From Aurantiochytrium sp. KH105 (Eukaryota; Sar; Bigyra; Thraustochytrida; Thraustochytriidae): DNA of 64,000 nt. Shown piece by piece: positions 9,306-20,880 of the stretch (position 1 is its first letter; the number at the start of each line of letters is the position of its first letter). The position numbers and the translations under genes are program-made. The notes under the pieces are model-generated. The model searched no databases and was not told the DNA's origin. It saw only the letters and a list, made by a program, of their open reading frames with translations. The stretch spans positions 251,399 to 315,398 of the forward strand of contig BGKB01000030.1 in NCBI GenBank assembly GCA_003116975.1, written 5' to 3'.

Positions 9306-10346
9306 ATGCAGACTGCCCAGGAGCAGCGGCACCTGGGTCACGTGACCGCCGTGACGCGGAGACCGCTCGGGTGGACGCTGCAGCAGGACAGCGGCTTCGT
9401 CGGCGACAAGGCGGGCCACGACGATGTGGAGTCGGGAGGACTGTCCGCGGTGCTGAAGGAGGCCGAGAGGACGCCCGCGCGCGCGGCTCTGCGCGTCGCG
9501 CGTAAGAGCGTCGCTCTTCTTGCGCCCGTCGTGGTCTTCGTGGTGGCCCCGGTGATCCTGCTGCAGCCGCTGCTGACGCCCATGCTCGAAACGATTGCCA
9601 AGGAGTTCTCGCTCGGATTAAGCATCTGGGCCAATTCCCGCTTCGTCGTCTTCATGTCTGTGCTGTCCATGGTGCCCGGCTTTCCCGTGCTGGCCATCGT
9701 TGCCACTCTTGGATCCATGCTTCCTTTTGGAGATGCACTCCTCGTTGGCACCTGCACGCGCCATCTCTCCGCCTGCCTCAGCTACCTCGTCGGGCGCCAC
9801 TTCCTGCGGTCGCGCAAGGACAGCCTCTTGCAGAAATGGTCTCATCTCAAGCCCATTGCGCACATGGCCGAAGTCCAGCCCTGGCGAATCACCTTTTTGT
9901 CTCGCTTTATCATGCTCCCAGAACAAGTGAAAAACTATTCGCTCGGAGCGCTCTCTGTGCAATTTTTTACCTTCTTTTGGATGGCTCTCTTGGGAGACCT
10001 ACAGGGCACCCTTTTCGCCGTTCTCATTGGCTCGCTTTCCGATGCCTCTGGCGTCGTTCCCGAGGTCGATGCGCTGTCGCGCGCAGATGCTGGAGATCTT
10101 GAGATGGAAAAGTTTTTGAAGAGTTCACTTTCTGTCGTCGGCACACTGGCCTCGATCGCCATGATGGCAATCGCATCGATCCACGTCAAGCGCATTCACG
10201 CGCAGTTCACACCGCGGGAGCATGCGACAGGGGCGGCGCACCGACACCCGCACGTCCATCGTCAACGTGCCCAAAGCGATCGTGAGTCCCAACCTTTTTT
10301 CCGCCAGCGATTGCGTCGCCATTCCCTGCTCGAGAACCTCGTCTGA
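9306..10346 (+). CDS. VTT/SNARE-associated (DedA/TMEM41-64-like) membrane protein
   Basis: The ATG at 9306 is preferred because upstream codons are not ATG. The protein has several hydrophobic segments: about residues 75-100, 115-150 (which includes the VPGFPVLAIVATLGSMLPFG stretch), and further ones at about 155-175, 225-250 and 280-300. The PGFP and ...PFGDALLVGT segments followed by SYLVGRHF fit the VTT domain of TVP38/TMEM64/DedA proteins, which reside in ER/Golgi membranes and in animals include lipid scramblases. The C-terminus may be spliced. A donor at 10281|GTGAGT joined to an acceptor at 10426|TAACAT keeps frame and would end at TAA 10558-10560 instead. Which end is used is undecided. 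Confidence 0.82.
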   Translation: MQTAQEQRHLGHVTAVTRRPLGWTLQQDSGFVGDKAGHDDVESGGLSAVLKEAERTPARAALRVARKSVALLAPVVVFVVAPVILLQPLLTPMLETIAKEFSLGLSIWANSRFVVFMSVLSMVPGFPVLAIVATLGSMLPFGDALLVGTCTRHLSACLSYLVGRHFLRSRKDSLLQKWSHLKPIAHMAEVQPWRITFLSRFIMLPEQVKNYSLGALSVQFFTFFWMALLGDLQGTLFAVLIGSLSDASGVVPEVDALSRADAGDLEMEKFLKSSLSVVGTLASIAMMAIASIHVKRIHAQFTPREHATGAAHRHPHVHRQRAQSDRESQPFFRQRLRRHSLLENLV

Positions 10347-10560
10347 ATCGAGTCTTTGTCCTCGCGCACCCTGAAGATCATCATTATGCGCATCTCTTGG
10401 CCAATTTGCCTTGTAGTCTAGTCCAGTAACATCTTTATCGATTTCAATTCGCGCACCAAAGGTATCGAGGTCAAGCCTCAGCCGCATGTGTCTTTCCGCT
10501 CGTTGCGAGAAAGACCTTCAAATCGTCTTTTCGCTCGGGAAAAAAAGTCTTCCGAGGTAA

Positions 10561-11800
10561 TTGTCTTGTGAACTCTCTTGTGGCTCTGCGGAGACTCTAC
10601 TGCCTCGACTACCGGGTCCGCGCCTTCGCATTACTAACAACGATCCCATCTCAAGTGATTAGCTCCGGTGAGGGCTCCTCACATTGAGAGATGATTGAAC
10701 TTGTTGGGGAACCAGGAGGGCGGGAGGGGGGGATCCAGTCTGCGAATTGCGGCTCTGGAAAAATAACGCTGCCAAGAAGGTACGCTAGGCTCGCTCTTCG
10801 CAGCTGTACATTCAATGTCAATATGGTGCATCGCAACGTGCTGTCTAGTCGTTCGATGGTCACTCACACGTCAAGCATGCTGGGTGAAATCTTCCTTCAC
10901 ATTACTTGACAATATTCGTCCGTCCCGCGAGTCGTCGAGTCGTACAATGCCTAGTGTCTCATTGGTCGCGCACATGCCTGGTTTTATGCGCACCACGTGC
11001 AAGTGCACCTGTGCCGTCCTGAGCTTGAAGCAGCGCAGCTCCCGCGTGGACAACACAGAGTTGCGGCTGCACGCGGAATTGCTGCATGCCAAGCGGAGCA
11101 GACCCTGGAAAGTTTTGCTGCCAGCAAAGTTGAAGAAAGGCCATCGATTATCGGATTCCTTCCGTACTCTTCAATTGTTGTGGTAATAGTTACTTCAATT
11201 GGACGCGGAAGAAGTCACCAAAGAACCTCAATTTTCTCTCAATTGTAAAACCATGGTATAGCAACATAAGTAAGGTGCGGTTCACTTCCCCTCCCTCGGC
11301 AATCTGATGGGGATTTGTTCACCAAAACTTTTCATCGAACATGTCGAGACGACTTTGTTGGTCGAAGGAGATGAAAGCTTCCGCATGGCCGATCGCCCCC
11401 GTCAGTGTTCGAACGACATCTCGCAATCCTCGAAGCTCGCCCCGAAGCGAAGATGTTCTGAGTCCTCGCTGCTTGGCCTAGCGGTCGTAGCATAGCAGTG
11501 TGCGATCGCACGCCGTCCGTCACAAGAAGCCGCGGCGTGTTCCCGCTCGAGCAGAACTCTGAGCGCCCCGCGCGGCCGCGTCGGCGCCCGCGGCGAGAGG
11601 CCGTGAGGCGTCTTTGCCCTGGCGCGCGCGGCTCCGGGACGGAAGGCGCTGCGCCCGCCGCGGGCGACGCGGCGGAGAGCGCGCGCGCACGTGAGCGAGG
11701 CTAGCGGAGGTACATTTAGGATCGTCGGAACGCTGCGGCGGCGGCGGGCGGACTCTGAGGACTTGCGCACGTGCGTACTTGCGACGGCGCGGCGCCCGCC
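10561..11800. other. Intergenic, 1.2 kb
   Basis: This is the upstream region of the DEP-domain gene. A minus-strand open frame at 10871-11092 (73 codons) has protein-like composition but no family match and no clear splice partners. The 40 bases before the ATG at 11801 contain ACTTGCGCACGTGCGTACTT, a tight cluster of the ACTTGCG motif seen elsewhere in this window. Confidence 0.4.
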
Positions 11801-14800
11801 ATGGACAACGAGCACGTGCAGGCGACGCCGGGCATGGCGACGGCGGTCGTGGTCACGGAGAAGAATGCCAGCCACCTCGTCGCCGCCGGCAACGCGAATG
11901 GGAACGCGGGCGCTGCGCATGGAAGGTGGATTCTCAAGGGCCGCCGAGCCAGCGTAGGCGGTGCCATGGCCTGGCCGACTGGCCTTCCGCTGCTCCATCC
12001 TGGACAAACGCACCGCCTCTTGAGCGAACAGCTCAAAAAGCGCACCATCAAGAACTTTGTGCATTCTTATGGCGAGTGCTTCACCGGCGAAGACGTCATT
12101 CAGTGTCTCGTGAAAGATAGGTACGTTCCTGGAAAAATGTGATACAGAGCGCAGTTTAAATGGCTTGGATGCAATGTCACCTTGAGCCTCCACTAACTCG
12201 TCTTGCACGCGCTCCTGTAAAACATATATAGAAACAACCAGGAGGTCCGAACACATGCAGCAGTTGTGCTCGATTTCCTCAACAATGTCGGCGTCCTCAT
12301 CCCAATTGGACATGCCAAAAAGCTAAAGAGCTGGCACCAAAGACTCTATCGCGTCACGGATATCCATGCAGCCTCACAAAATTACGGCGCTGTCTTTGTG
12401 CACGTCGAAAAGGCAAATGGTCTTATTGCCGAAAACATGTCTGGCACCTCCAATGCCCTCGCCGAGGTCCGACTCGGAGATGCAAAGATTTGCACCCACG
12501 TGATTCGTCGGGATCTCAATCCAGTCTGGAACGCCTGCTTCGTGTTCTTTGTACGTTTCGAGTGCTCCACGCGCCAGCAGCGACATCGCGCAGCCCTTGC
12601 TACGCGCGCCTCCGAGTCATCACAAGCCGACAGCGGCCTTGACTTTAGTCTGAGCTCCATGGGCGATGTGCTCGACCGCATGGACTCCCTTGAGAATCTC
12701 CCCCCAGGATTAAGCAAGGAGCCCTCGAATGTGGTTGTGGTCAATACAAAGGTGCCCGATGGTAGTTCTTCGCAGCAGGCATCACCCTCGCACGCGTCGA
12801 AGCGAACAGAGCTCGGCATCTCGGTTCACGTTTACGCTAGTCGCTCAGCGAGGGGGCGCACAGGTATCGGCAGGAGCTCTGTCATCCTTGTTCGCTCTGT
12901 ACGCCCCCAAAAGAAAACTGTCAACGAGATCGCCGCTGTACAGCAGCTCACCTTTAGTCTCCTTCGCACAAAACCTAAAGACACCAACGTTCTCTTGGCC
13001 GCACGGACAGGCTTCAAGCAGGGCAAAAATCCACTTGACGCCGTTGAAGACGGCGTGGCACGAAGCGCCAAGGCAGCCAAGCGTGATGCCGACAAGGCGC
13101 ATGCCCGTAATGTAAACGGAAGTGAATTGTCCGAGCTCCCCGACTTTGGCGGCGACTTCGATGACGATGAAGACGAAGATGATGGCGACGATGGTGACGA
13201 GGACGAAGAGACATCAAGTCTCGCCGACAAGGCCGCGCGCCGTGGTCTCGCGGCTCTGGGCGTATCGGGTGACTTCTCTAGCGGAGATCTGCACGAGAAT
13301 TTTAACGACAGTGACGTCGGTTTCTCCTCATTCAACGAGGACAACAACGAAAGCGACAGTAGTGATGGAGATCTTGGTTTTCTCCAAATTGGTCAGAAGA
13401 TCGCCCGAAAAACAAGTCGCGCAAAGTCCGAGGGCAACCTTAACGATGGCGCTCGCATTGCAGGCAAAGCTGGGAAACCCGAAACACGTGGCGCAAAGGA
13501 ACAGTACACGAATAGCAAACTTGGTCAAGTGGAATTGCGCCTTGCATGGGTGCAACTCATTCCTGAAACTCCTGCTGCTGCAGGAAACAAGCCCGCAGCC
13601 CTGGAAGCTGGTAGCCTCAAACCTCCCAATGCAGCCGTGATTACAACCGCAGCAGCGCCAGAAACAAGTGGCAAAGTGATCAAGCCTCCGATCATCTCGC
13701 AAAAGCCAGCATTCACAGCGAGCCCGCCATCGGTGATTCGAACCACAACCTCGCACGTTGAGCTAAGTGACATTTCATTGCCTGCAAGTATTGGGGCTCC
13801 AGAATCCTCGGAAGCGGCTGCAGCCGCTGCAGGGCAGGATGGTCAAGGTGGGAACTCCAACACGACACCTGCGTCGCCTTCTCCGCGCGTCAAACCGGGT
13901 CATTCAAGTTTGCCGCGCCCACGACTCTTCCGGCGCGAGTCCTCGCGGCCCGTCGACGATGTCTCGCAGTCCGCGCCAGCACTGGATCAAGACCGTCCTC
14001 ATGCAATGCGTCGGCAGACCTCGAAACTGAACCGCATCCTTGGAAAGAAACCCAAAAAGACACCCACTCCACCCGTAAAGAGCGTCGTGCTCGGTAGCAA
14101 AGCTGACCAGTGCGAAGTGTCCGAAATGGCTCGCTCACGCAAGGTGCAATACCTCGAGCAACGCCGCCGCGCGACCGCATGCCACGCCGAACGTCGCGCC
14201 GCCATCAAGAGCGCGCTCGAGCAGTACAAGGCAAACAGCCGGGCTGGCAAGCAACCCGCACAGAACGCGAATGAAGAGAAAAGGAAGAGCATCGGCAAGG
14301 AAGTTGCCAATGAGGCGTCTTCAGCGGCGACGGCGCGGCCTGCCAAAGAATTTGCCGAGGATGCAGAGGTCGAGGCTGCAGTCAAATGCTTCGTTTTTGA
14401 CTTCCCGGAAAAGGCTTTTCAGCTTTTGGCCGGTGATGATCAACAAATCGTGCGGGCCATGTGGCTCACTCTTGCTCCGTTTTTGCCGCCGCTCTGTCAC
14501 ACCCTCAACGCGCACGAAGTCTTTGACGCTCTCGTTCTTGCCCAATTTGGCAACAAGCTCAACCGCACCATGGCCATGAGTAGCCAGGTGCGGGCTCTTC
14601 ACTATCCGGTCTTTGAGCTCTATGTGCGTAGCCTCAAGGCGTCCGCAATTTCTACAGAGAGGGCGCGACGCAAAGCCATTCTCGACTTTCCCGCCTTACA
14701 GCAATATTTTTTCGAGGGTGAGCGCGTTGTCTGCATCATGGACAAAGTGCGCGGCGGAAGAACGCAGGAGACGGCGTATCGTCGGTCCCAGTATGGTGGA

Positions 14801-17002
14801 CGACTCATTGTTACAACGCGCGCCGTCTACTTTGCCAAGAAACACACGTTTAGCTCGAACGAACTTGTACGGGAGGATCTTTGGCATGCGCTGCAGGTCT
14901 TGGAGAGCAATGGATCCGTAGACTTTGGTCTCATGATTGGGTTTGCGAACAAAACCGAAAGTTCGAAACCCACCACACCCGGCGGAGAGGCGCCCGTCCC
15001 TTCCCTCTTGCCGGGCTCGCCACCAACTCCTTCACCTTCCGAGACAGATCTCAATCAAGATATCCGCGCAGACCTTGCTGGCATTGACGAGCTATTTTCG
15101 CGTCTCGCTGCGGACGGTAGCCTTGACGACGAAGACGAGGACGAGGATCCAGATGGCGACAACACGCGCGGAATCCAACGCACCACGAGCTCGCTAGGAA
15201 CGACTGCAGGGGGGCGCCCACTCTCGACGTCATCGGCATCAGCCACCATGGCAGCGGCAGCGACAGCGACCACAGCATCGCCTCATCCGAAAGGGCGATT
15301 CGAGCTTGTCTTGCCGCGCAAGACCATTGCACGCTATGTAGTGTTCAGGTTCCCTTCGTATGGAACATGGCGAAAACGTGACGTCGATATCCTCAAGCTT
15401 CGCGCGCTCATTGCATTGCGCATCTTCTCCGAGCACGTACTTGGTCCGGTGGTGGAAAAGTACGTCATCAAAGCGGAACAAGCCCATATCGAAGCTTCTG
15501 CTGCTCCTTCTTCTTCTTCTTCTTCTTCTTCTTCTTCTTCTGTTCCTGCTGCAAAGACTGCGGCTTCGGCTGCAGCTGCGGGCGCTTCGAGCACCTCCGA
15601 AAAAGAGCTCTTGCTCGCCGCAAGCCGTGAAGCTGCCGAGGCTGTAGCACTTGCCGACCTTCAGAGCTTCAAGGCCTTGGTCCGTATGTCGGAAAAACGC
15701 GACTGGGACTGGCTTAGTGGCGTCGATACTTTTGAGGCATTTGGAGACAAGTGGTCCTGGAAGCGATGGTGCCCGTTGGCCTTTATTAATCTTGTGTGCT
15801 CGGCTGTTCAGCCCAATTCTCGACGGAGCGAGACGCTTCGCGCTCGTGCCAATGAAAGTCTCTTTGTCCTCGCCGTGCAGCTCATCAAAGAAGCTGCTGC
15901 AACGCAACTCCTAACCATTACTTGGGCGCGATCGCTGCGAAGAGACATGTTACGCCCTTCGTCCGAGCGCACCATTTCGACGGAGCCAGTTGCCTCAAAG
16001 ACGGATAATGCTTCTACGAGCACGCCATCTCCGGGTCAGGGCACCGATGAGACAACACAAACAAAAGACAGTGAGACCACATCGCTCCTTCCCTGCCTTG
16101 ATGAGGGCGGCGCAGCCAGCTTTAGCGGGGAGACCCCGAAGGCAACCTTTGACGACGGCCCGGAGGCGGTCTACAAGCCAGAGCTCGCAACCTCGAGATC
16201 GTCTGTTACATCTCAGTCGGATGCCTCATCAGCCACGGGGACGGGATCTCTCGCACCTGATTTGTCCGAATCAACGCGAACGTCGACCGTCTTGCTCGAA
16301 AGTGTCGACAAGTGGTGGCTCGAACACACAAAGCTTCTCCAGTCAGACATGGTGCGCTCCGCAACACGGCTCAAGAGTCTCGGGCAAAATATCGATCTCC
16401 TCGTTAATGTTCTTATGCCAATCAAACAGATTGCGGACGAGTGCAAGGAAATCTTCCACGCCATAATCACCTGGGAGAGTCCCCGCTTCACGGTGGGCCT
16501 CGGACTAGTAAGTCTCGTTCTGATTCTCCTTGGTTACACGGCTTATTTTTGTGGCATCCTCGTGGGGGCCATGGCAATGTATCTCATGCACATGCGTCAT
16601 GTACGCGACGATCAGGGCTTTCGCAAACTCTATGTTCCCGCCAAAAAGAAGCGGACCTTGTTGGAAAAGTACCGTGGCATCAAGGAGAAATACCAAGTGG
16701 CGAAGAAGGTTTTGCAACGTGTAAATCTGAATTTGCTGCGAGCGCGCTCCATTTTAACGTGGGAGAACGAAAAGACAAGCTCGCATGTCGCCCTATGGCT
16801 TGTTGGCATCGCCCTTTTCCTCACTTTTACGCCAAGAATGGTTTACGAGTTGGCCATTTGGGTGTACATTTTTACGAAAAAGTTTCGCAGCGGAAAGATG
16901 CGACGACGCATCGTGGCATACATGGACGCGCTCTGGAACGAAGTCCCACCAGCACCCCTTTGGGAAAAGGTCGACCAGCATCAAGCTCAGCATCAATCTT
17001 AA
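11801..17002 (+). CDS. DEP-C2-GRAM-like-DUF639-like membrane protein, 1,696 aa
   Basis: There are two exons, 11801-12120 and 12232-17002; the 111-nt intron (GTACGT...TATAG) interrupts the DEP domain in phase 2 and the join restores CLVKDRNNQEVRTHA. Domains in order: DEP (about residues 70-150, FTGEDVIQCLV then VGVLIPIG and RLYRV); a C2-like segment (about 155-290); long low-complexity linkers, including a D/E run (about 413-435) and a Ser run from TTC repeats (15509-15540); a GRAM/PH-like strand cluster (about 925-1000, IVTTRAVYFAKK); and a C-terminal region with two pairs of membrane segments (about 1520-1560 and 1625-1660) ending WNEVPPAPLWEKV. That C-terminus resembles plant DUF639 proteins. 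DEP, C2 and GRAM domains suggest lipid or membrane-contact work, which is inference. Confidence 0.85.
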
Positions 17003-17126
17003 ACTCTAAAAAAAACAAGGTAGTATTACACAGTCTTTTCATTCTTCTCTTTTTAGCGAATCTTTTTTTCCCATTTCTTTCGGCTTCATTCTTTATAATC
17101 TTCTCCTTTTGGGTTGTGTCTGCTAG

Positions 17127-18158
17127 CTATTTGCGGTTCTCCATGTCCTTGTTTGCTGGAGGCGCGCGCCGATACATTGGAAAGTCAAAAGAGTCGGCGC
17201 AAAAGACCTCCTCAAAGGGAAATCGCGGGGACGCGTTGTCCTTGCTGTCCTCTGCGTCGGTGACGATCCCGTCGTCAGCTACGCCGGCCGAGATGATGAG
17301 TGGAACGCTGAATCGATCTTCCGGCACGGAGAGGGCTTCCTTTACACGACGAGCATCAAAGCCTTCCATTGGGCTCGTATCGTAGCCGTGCGCCGCCATT
17401 GCGAGCATAAAGTTTTGGGCTGCAAGCATCGAGCTCTTAAAGGCCCATGCCTCTGCGCTGCTATTGATTGTTGGCGTCTGTGTAATGTGAGAGAGCGCTT
17501 GCATCAGGCCGCGCTTGAGACCCATCTCAGCAGTCTGCGCAGCGCCACCCAAACGACCAAGTTCTTCATCATGGCCGCGGAAGATGGTGTCAAAGGCAGC
17601 TTTGGCGGCGGCAGCAGGCTCTGCCTCTTGATCGCGAGAGGCCGAGGCCCCGCGCCATCCGACAAAGAAGCTGGCATCAGAGCGCAGGGCCGCGAGTTCC
17701 ATCTCCGTCTTGCCTGTCTCACGTTCGAGGTCCACGACGCGATCAAGCAGCCTCCACGGCTCGAGATCTGCGAGAAAGACCACATTTACTGGGGCGCGCA
17801 GCACGCGACGGATGTTGCCTCCCAACATCGAGTACGCCAGCTCCTTGCGCACATATGCATCTTGCACCACGACAACGCGGTACGGCTGCAGGTTAAAGCC
17901 CGAAGGCGCTCGCGCGCTCAGCGCCAAGCACTCGCGGAGCACGTCGCCGGGCACCGGCTTATCCGGGTCAAAGCTTCGCGCCGCACGCCGCCGCCGCACG
18001 ATGGCCGCCAGAGCCTCGGCATGCGGCGCCGCTCGCGCGCCGTTAGCGCCGACGCCCCCGCCGCCGCCGGACCGCGCCGTGCTGTGCTCGCGCCCTCCTA
18101 GCCACCGCTGCAGACACCTCCACGCCCGCATGGCGCTTGCCTCCGCGTCTCTGCGCAC
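17127..18158 (-). CDS. FMN-dependent nitroreductase family protein
   Basis: The product is 343 residues from ATG 18158; ATG 18131 would give a form nine residues shorter. The nitroreductase fold starts at about residue 48 with RRRRAARSFDPDKPVP, followed by the ARAPSGFNLQPYRVVVV motif (FMN phosphate and isoalloxazine contacts). It ends with NFMLAMAAHGYDTSPMEGFD and the VPLIISAGVA strand, all typical of NfsB/YdjA-like flavoproteins that reduce nitro or quinone compounds with NAD(P)H. A poorly conserved insert rich in Ala lies in the middle. The N-terminal 45 residues are basic and Gly-rich; they could be a weak organelle targeting peptide, but this is not clear. It is convergent with the DEP gene (124 bp between stops). 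Confidence 0.88.
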   Translation of the reverse strand: MRRDAEASAMRAWRCLQRWLGGREHSTARSGGGGGVGANGARAAPHAEALAAIVRRRRAARSFDPDKPVPGDVLRECLALSARAPSGFNLQPYRVVVVQDAYVRKELAYSMLGGNIRRVLRAPVNVVFLADLEPWRLLDRVVDLERETGKTEMELAALRSDASFFVGWRGASASRDQEAEPAAAAKAAFDTIFRGHDEELGRLGGAAQTAEMGLKRGLMQALSHITQTPTINSSAEAWAFKSSMLAAQNFMLAMAAHGYDTSPMEGFDARRVKEALSVPEDRFSVPLIISAGVADDGIVTDAEDSKDNASPRFPFEEVFCADSFDFPMYRRAPPANKDMENRK

Positions 18159-18485
18159 AGATTGGGCTCTGGTGCTCGCAGACTCGCCGCAGCACCACCA
18201 TCATCATTTCATCATATCGTCATCACCAATCCTCCCGTGCATGTCATCGTGGCAGGCCCGTGCCTACAAGTCCAATGAAGCGGGTCTCTAAGTTCACGCC
18301 GACGTCCTTGCCTGCCTGCTCGCTACGATACGCGCGGCAGAGCTTCGTTTGACGGCAGATGCAGCGATCTGGGACGTGCGTGTATCAAAACAGCGGGAAC
18401 GGGGTCCCTGCGACCGAGAGCGACAACAAGATTGAGATCTGTTCGCAGAGCTTTTTCAGAAAATGGTTATTGTTTGGCGCAGCGA
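18159..18485. other. Intergenic, 327 bp
   Basis: This is the upstream region of the nitroreductase and the 3' side of SPCS3. I see only a CAT/ATC-rich patch at about 18195-18230 and no coding sequence. Confidence 0.5.
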
Positions 18486-19364
18486 CTACGTGTACACGGT
18501 GGGGAAGCTGTAATTGTAAGTGATCTTGTGCTTGGGCAGCTCGGGAATGAGCTTGCGGCCCGTGCCATGCAAAGACAAAGGGCCAAAGAGGGGATGCACG
18601 TCATAGCCTAGCCTCAGCGTAATGGAAACGTCACGGAGATCGTCTACGGAATCCTCTAATGGGTATTTAATGAAATCTTGGCCTGAAATGCGGCCCATGT
18701 CCTTCTCGGTGATGATTGCATCAAAGAGCACCACCCCGTTACGAATCTGTTGAGCGCGTGACAACAGGTCAGGTCATTTCTTTTCCATGATCACCGTTTA
18801 GATCGCTCGCTCTCGCGATGGCTCATAGAATGAAGGTATGAAAAACGAGAACAACAACGTACATGTTTTGTCCCTCGATAGTCTGCCATGACAAAAAGAA
18901 AGATCTGTCGAGTATTCCAAGTCCACACCGGAGTCATGTCTAGAAGGCAAAAACATCACATTGTCAGCATTTTGTGAGACTCTTCGGAATCGATTATCAT
19001 ATAGAAACGTACCAACATCAAGACTGAATGTCAAAACTGCACGGTCAGAGCCACGAAAAGGACTTCTGTGAAGTTTGCATAAAGGACATAAATCCCACCC
19101 TCTCATGTCAATGTATGGTCATCTTTATCATGGAGAAAATAGGTCTGGCGCAACGTACAATCGGCGGAGCTCATGGACTTCAAAGGTTTTCACTACAGGT
19201 GGGAGTTCTTTCACCAAAGATGTGCTACGGCCAATATCCGTTTCATGTCAGCAAGAAGTTCAGATTCTCATGGGAGCGCTAAAAACGTACCTTAACACGT
19301 TGAGCGTTGCCAAGAGCGCAAGCGCTCCAAGGCCTGTGCATTCCACGAAAAGATCAGGTTCCGC
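18486..19364 (-). CDS. SPCS3: Signal peptidase complex subunit 3 (SPC22/23), first exon unresolved
   Basis: It is spliced from at least five exons: (?)-19291, 19224-19159, 19065-19013, 18939-18863 and 18746-18486. All introns are GT...AG, four of the donors read GTACGT, and phases agree. The joined product has a membrane segment (GALALLATLNVLSTS), then VVKTFEVHELRR, SDRAVLTFSLDV, the family hallmark DMTPVWTWNTRQIFLFV, and the C-terminal RNGVVLFDAIITEKDMG...VSITLRLGYDVHPLFG. SPCS3 is the lumenal-facing type II subunit of the ER signal peptidase, needed for its activity. The frame of the membrane-segment exon is open up to 19364 but has no ATG. A short upstream exon carrying the start must exist and was not found. 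The gene lies head to head with the F-box gene. Confidence 0.85.
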
Positions 19365-20103
19365 TCATACTCGTCAGCTCCTCTTCCGGCCCTTCCCTCG
19401 CGCGCAATCGCTTCATACGCGCACTCGGCGGCCCGCCTTGCTTCGCCGCATTGTCTCGCCGTTGGGGCCATCATCATCCACCCTGCCCTTCCAGCTCTCC
19501 TCGACGACCTCAGCCCAAGATATCCACGCACCAAAGAAAAGAACCGCGTTCGCGCGGATCCAGAAGGAGTGCATCCTTCCCTCGCGCAGGGAGCGGAGGG
19601 CTCGCTCGCTCGCTCACGAGCCGCGCCGCCTCGCTCGCCCGCTTTCCATCACTGCGGCGTGTGCTCGCCTAGTTATCTTCTCCTCCCTCCCCCCTGCTGC
19701 GATTCGGGTGCCCCGGCGAGAGACAATCAGGGGCCCGCCGGCCTCCCTTTCTTTCTTCGAGTTGTCGCAGCATATTCATTCCTTCCCGGGCAGCAGCAAC
19801 TTGAAGCAGTCCGCCAAGGCCTGCCTGGCCGGGCACCTCCGCGCCGCGCTGGGGCGAGACCAGATCGAGACCCGGCCGCGGGGTCTTCCGCTGTCGCGAG
19901 CTCGCCGGTTCGGCAGAGCGAGCGAGCGAGCAGAGCTGAGCGGAGCGGACGCCGAGACATCTCGCCGGCGTCGCAGGTTCCAGAGCCCGTCGCAACGACC
20001 GACGTGGCACGACGTGGCACGGCGAGCTCGAGCGAGCACGGCGAGCACGAGCGAACCCGTGCTGGGGGAGACGTGGTCGACGAGATCTTGGCGTGGTGGA
20101 AAA
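19365..20103. other. Spacer between SPCS3 and F-box gene
   Basis: This is a divergent promoter region, GC-rich from about 19560 on. A plus-strand frame is open through it into the F-box gene but is Arg/Ser-rich with no domain. The SPCS3 start exon is expected on the minus strand here. Confidence 0.45.
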
Positions 20104-20622
20104 ATGCTTGGCATGGTGCTTGACATGCTAAAGACGCCGTGGATCGAGCTGGTCACGTTGTTGGAATCCTTCGCGAAAACACCAGTGGGGCTCATGCGGA
20201 GCGTCCTTGCTGGGGTGTTTGGCAAGAGCAAACGGAAAAGCATGCACAAAGAGTCTCGGGCGCTCATCGTGCACGAGCGCTTTCGCTGGCAACTTCGCAC
20301 AAAGCCCGTGCATCCACCGAAGCCAACCTTGCCGGACGACCTCGTACCAAATGTGCTTGACTTTCTTGGGGCAGCTGACCTTTGCACAGCAGCTTCAATC
20401 AACACACTCTGGTTCTTTCACGCCTATGCAGATAGACGCTGGGCACGGCTTTGCGTGAAGGACTTTAGCGTCGAGCCAACTTCGGTTTCCGGCTATCAAT
20501 CCAAGCACATTGCGGCTCGCACATTGTATAAATCCATCCTAGACTACCGCCACAGCCACTTTGGCGGTGCTGGCATCGACGTCTCCGCTCTCCCCATACT
20601 ACCTGTCGTTTCCGACTTTTGA
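20104..20622 (+). CDS. Short F-box protein, 172 aa
   Basis: The ATG at 20104 is chosen because upstream in-frame sequence is low-complexity. The N-terminus (MLGMVLDMLKTPWIELVTLLESF) is amphipathic. The F-box is at about residues 78-125: LPDDLVPNVLDFLGAADLC, then AASINTLWFFHAYADRRWARLC. F-box proteins bind SKP1 and bring substrates to SCF ubiquitin ligases. No substrate-binding repeats follow; only about 45 residues remain, so the target is unknown. Confidence 0.8.
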   Translation: MLGMVLDMLKTPWIELVTLLESFAKTPVGLMRSVLAGVFGKSKRKSMHKESRALIVHERFRWQLRTKPVHPPKPTLPDDLVPNVLDFLGAADLCTAASINTLWFFHAYADRRWARLCVKDFSVEPTSVSGYQSKHIAARTLYKSILDYRHSHFGGAGIDVSALPILPVVSDF

Positions 20623-20694
20623 ATTTCCTCTCTACGTTACTGTTAGTTTGACAACTTCTTTGTGAGAGCACGAGCAAGCAGCCAGCGACTTAAC

Positions 20695-20880
20695 TTAGCG
20701 CAACTTGTCATACACCTCATGTTCACTCTCTTTTACCGTTGTAGGCTCCCCCCGCTGCGTCACTGGCACGAGCCTTTTTCTCCCTTCCTCCTTTCTCGTG
20801 TTCAACAACCCCTTCCACTTCAAGAAGCGCTGGTACGCTGATGTCTCGCAGTCGCCCTGCCGAAGAGAGACGAGGTACAT
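20695..20880 (-). CDS. Possible small basic protein, 61 aa
   Basis: This frame has high GC at third positions and protein-like composition (YQRFLKWKGLLNTRKEEG, then TVKESEHEVYDKLR at the end). It ends 72 bp from the convergent F-box gene. The ATG at 20880 gives 61 residues, but a good acceptor (CTTCGGCAG|GGC) within the frame suggests it could instead be the last exon of a longer gene whose upstream exons lie towards 21100. I do not recognise the family. Confidence 0.35.
   Translation of the reverse strand: MYLVSLRQGDCETSAYQRFLKWKGLLNTRKEEGRKRLVPVTQRGEPTTVKESEHEVYDKLR

Noticed and set aside
11402-12313. 303-codon minus-strand frame over the DEP gene start
   Set aside because: It is antisense to a strongly supported exon carrying a DEP domain. 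Arg/Ala-rich composition is typical of shadow frames.
19075-20103. 343-codon upstream extension of the F-box protein
   Set aside because: It overlaps SPCS3 exons in antisense, is Arg/Ser-rich without domain, and lies in a promoter region.
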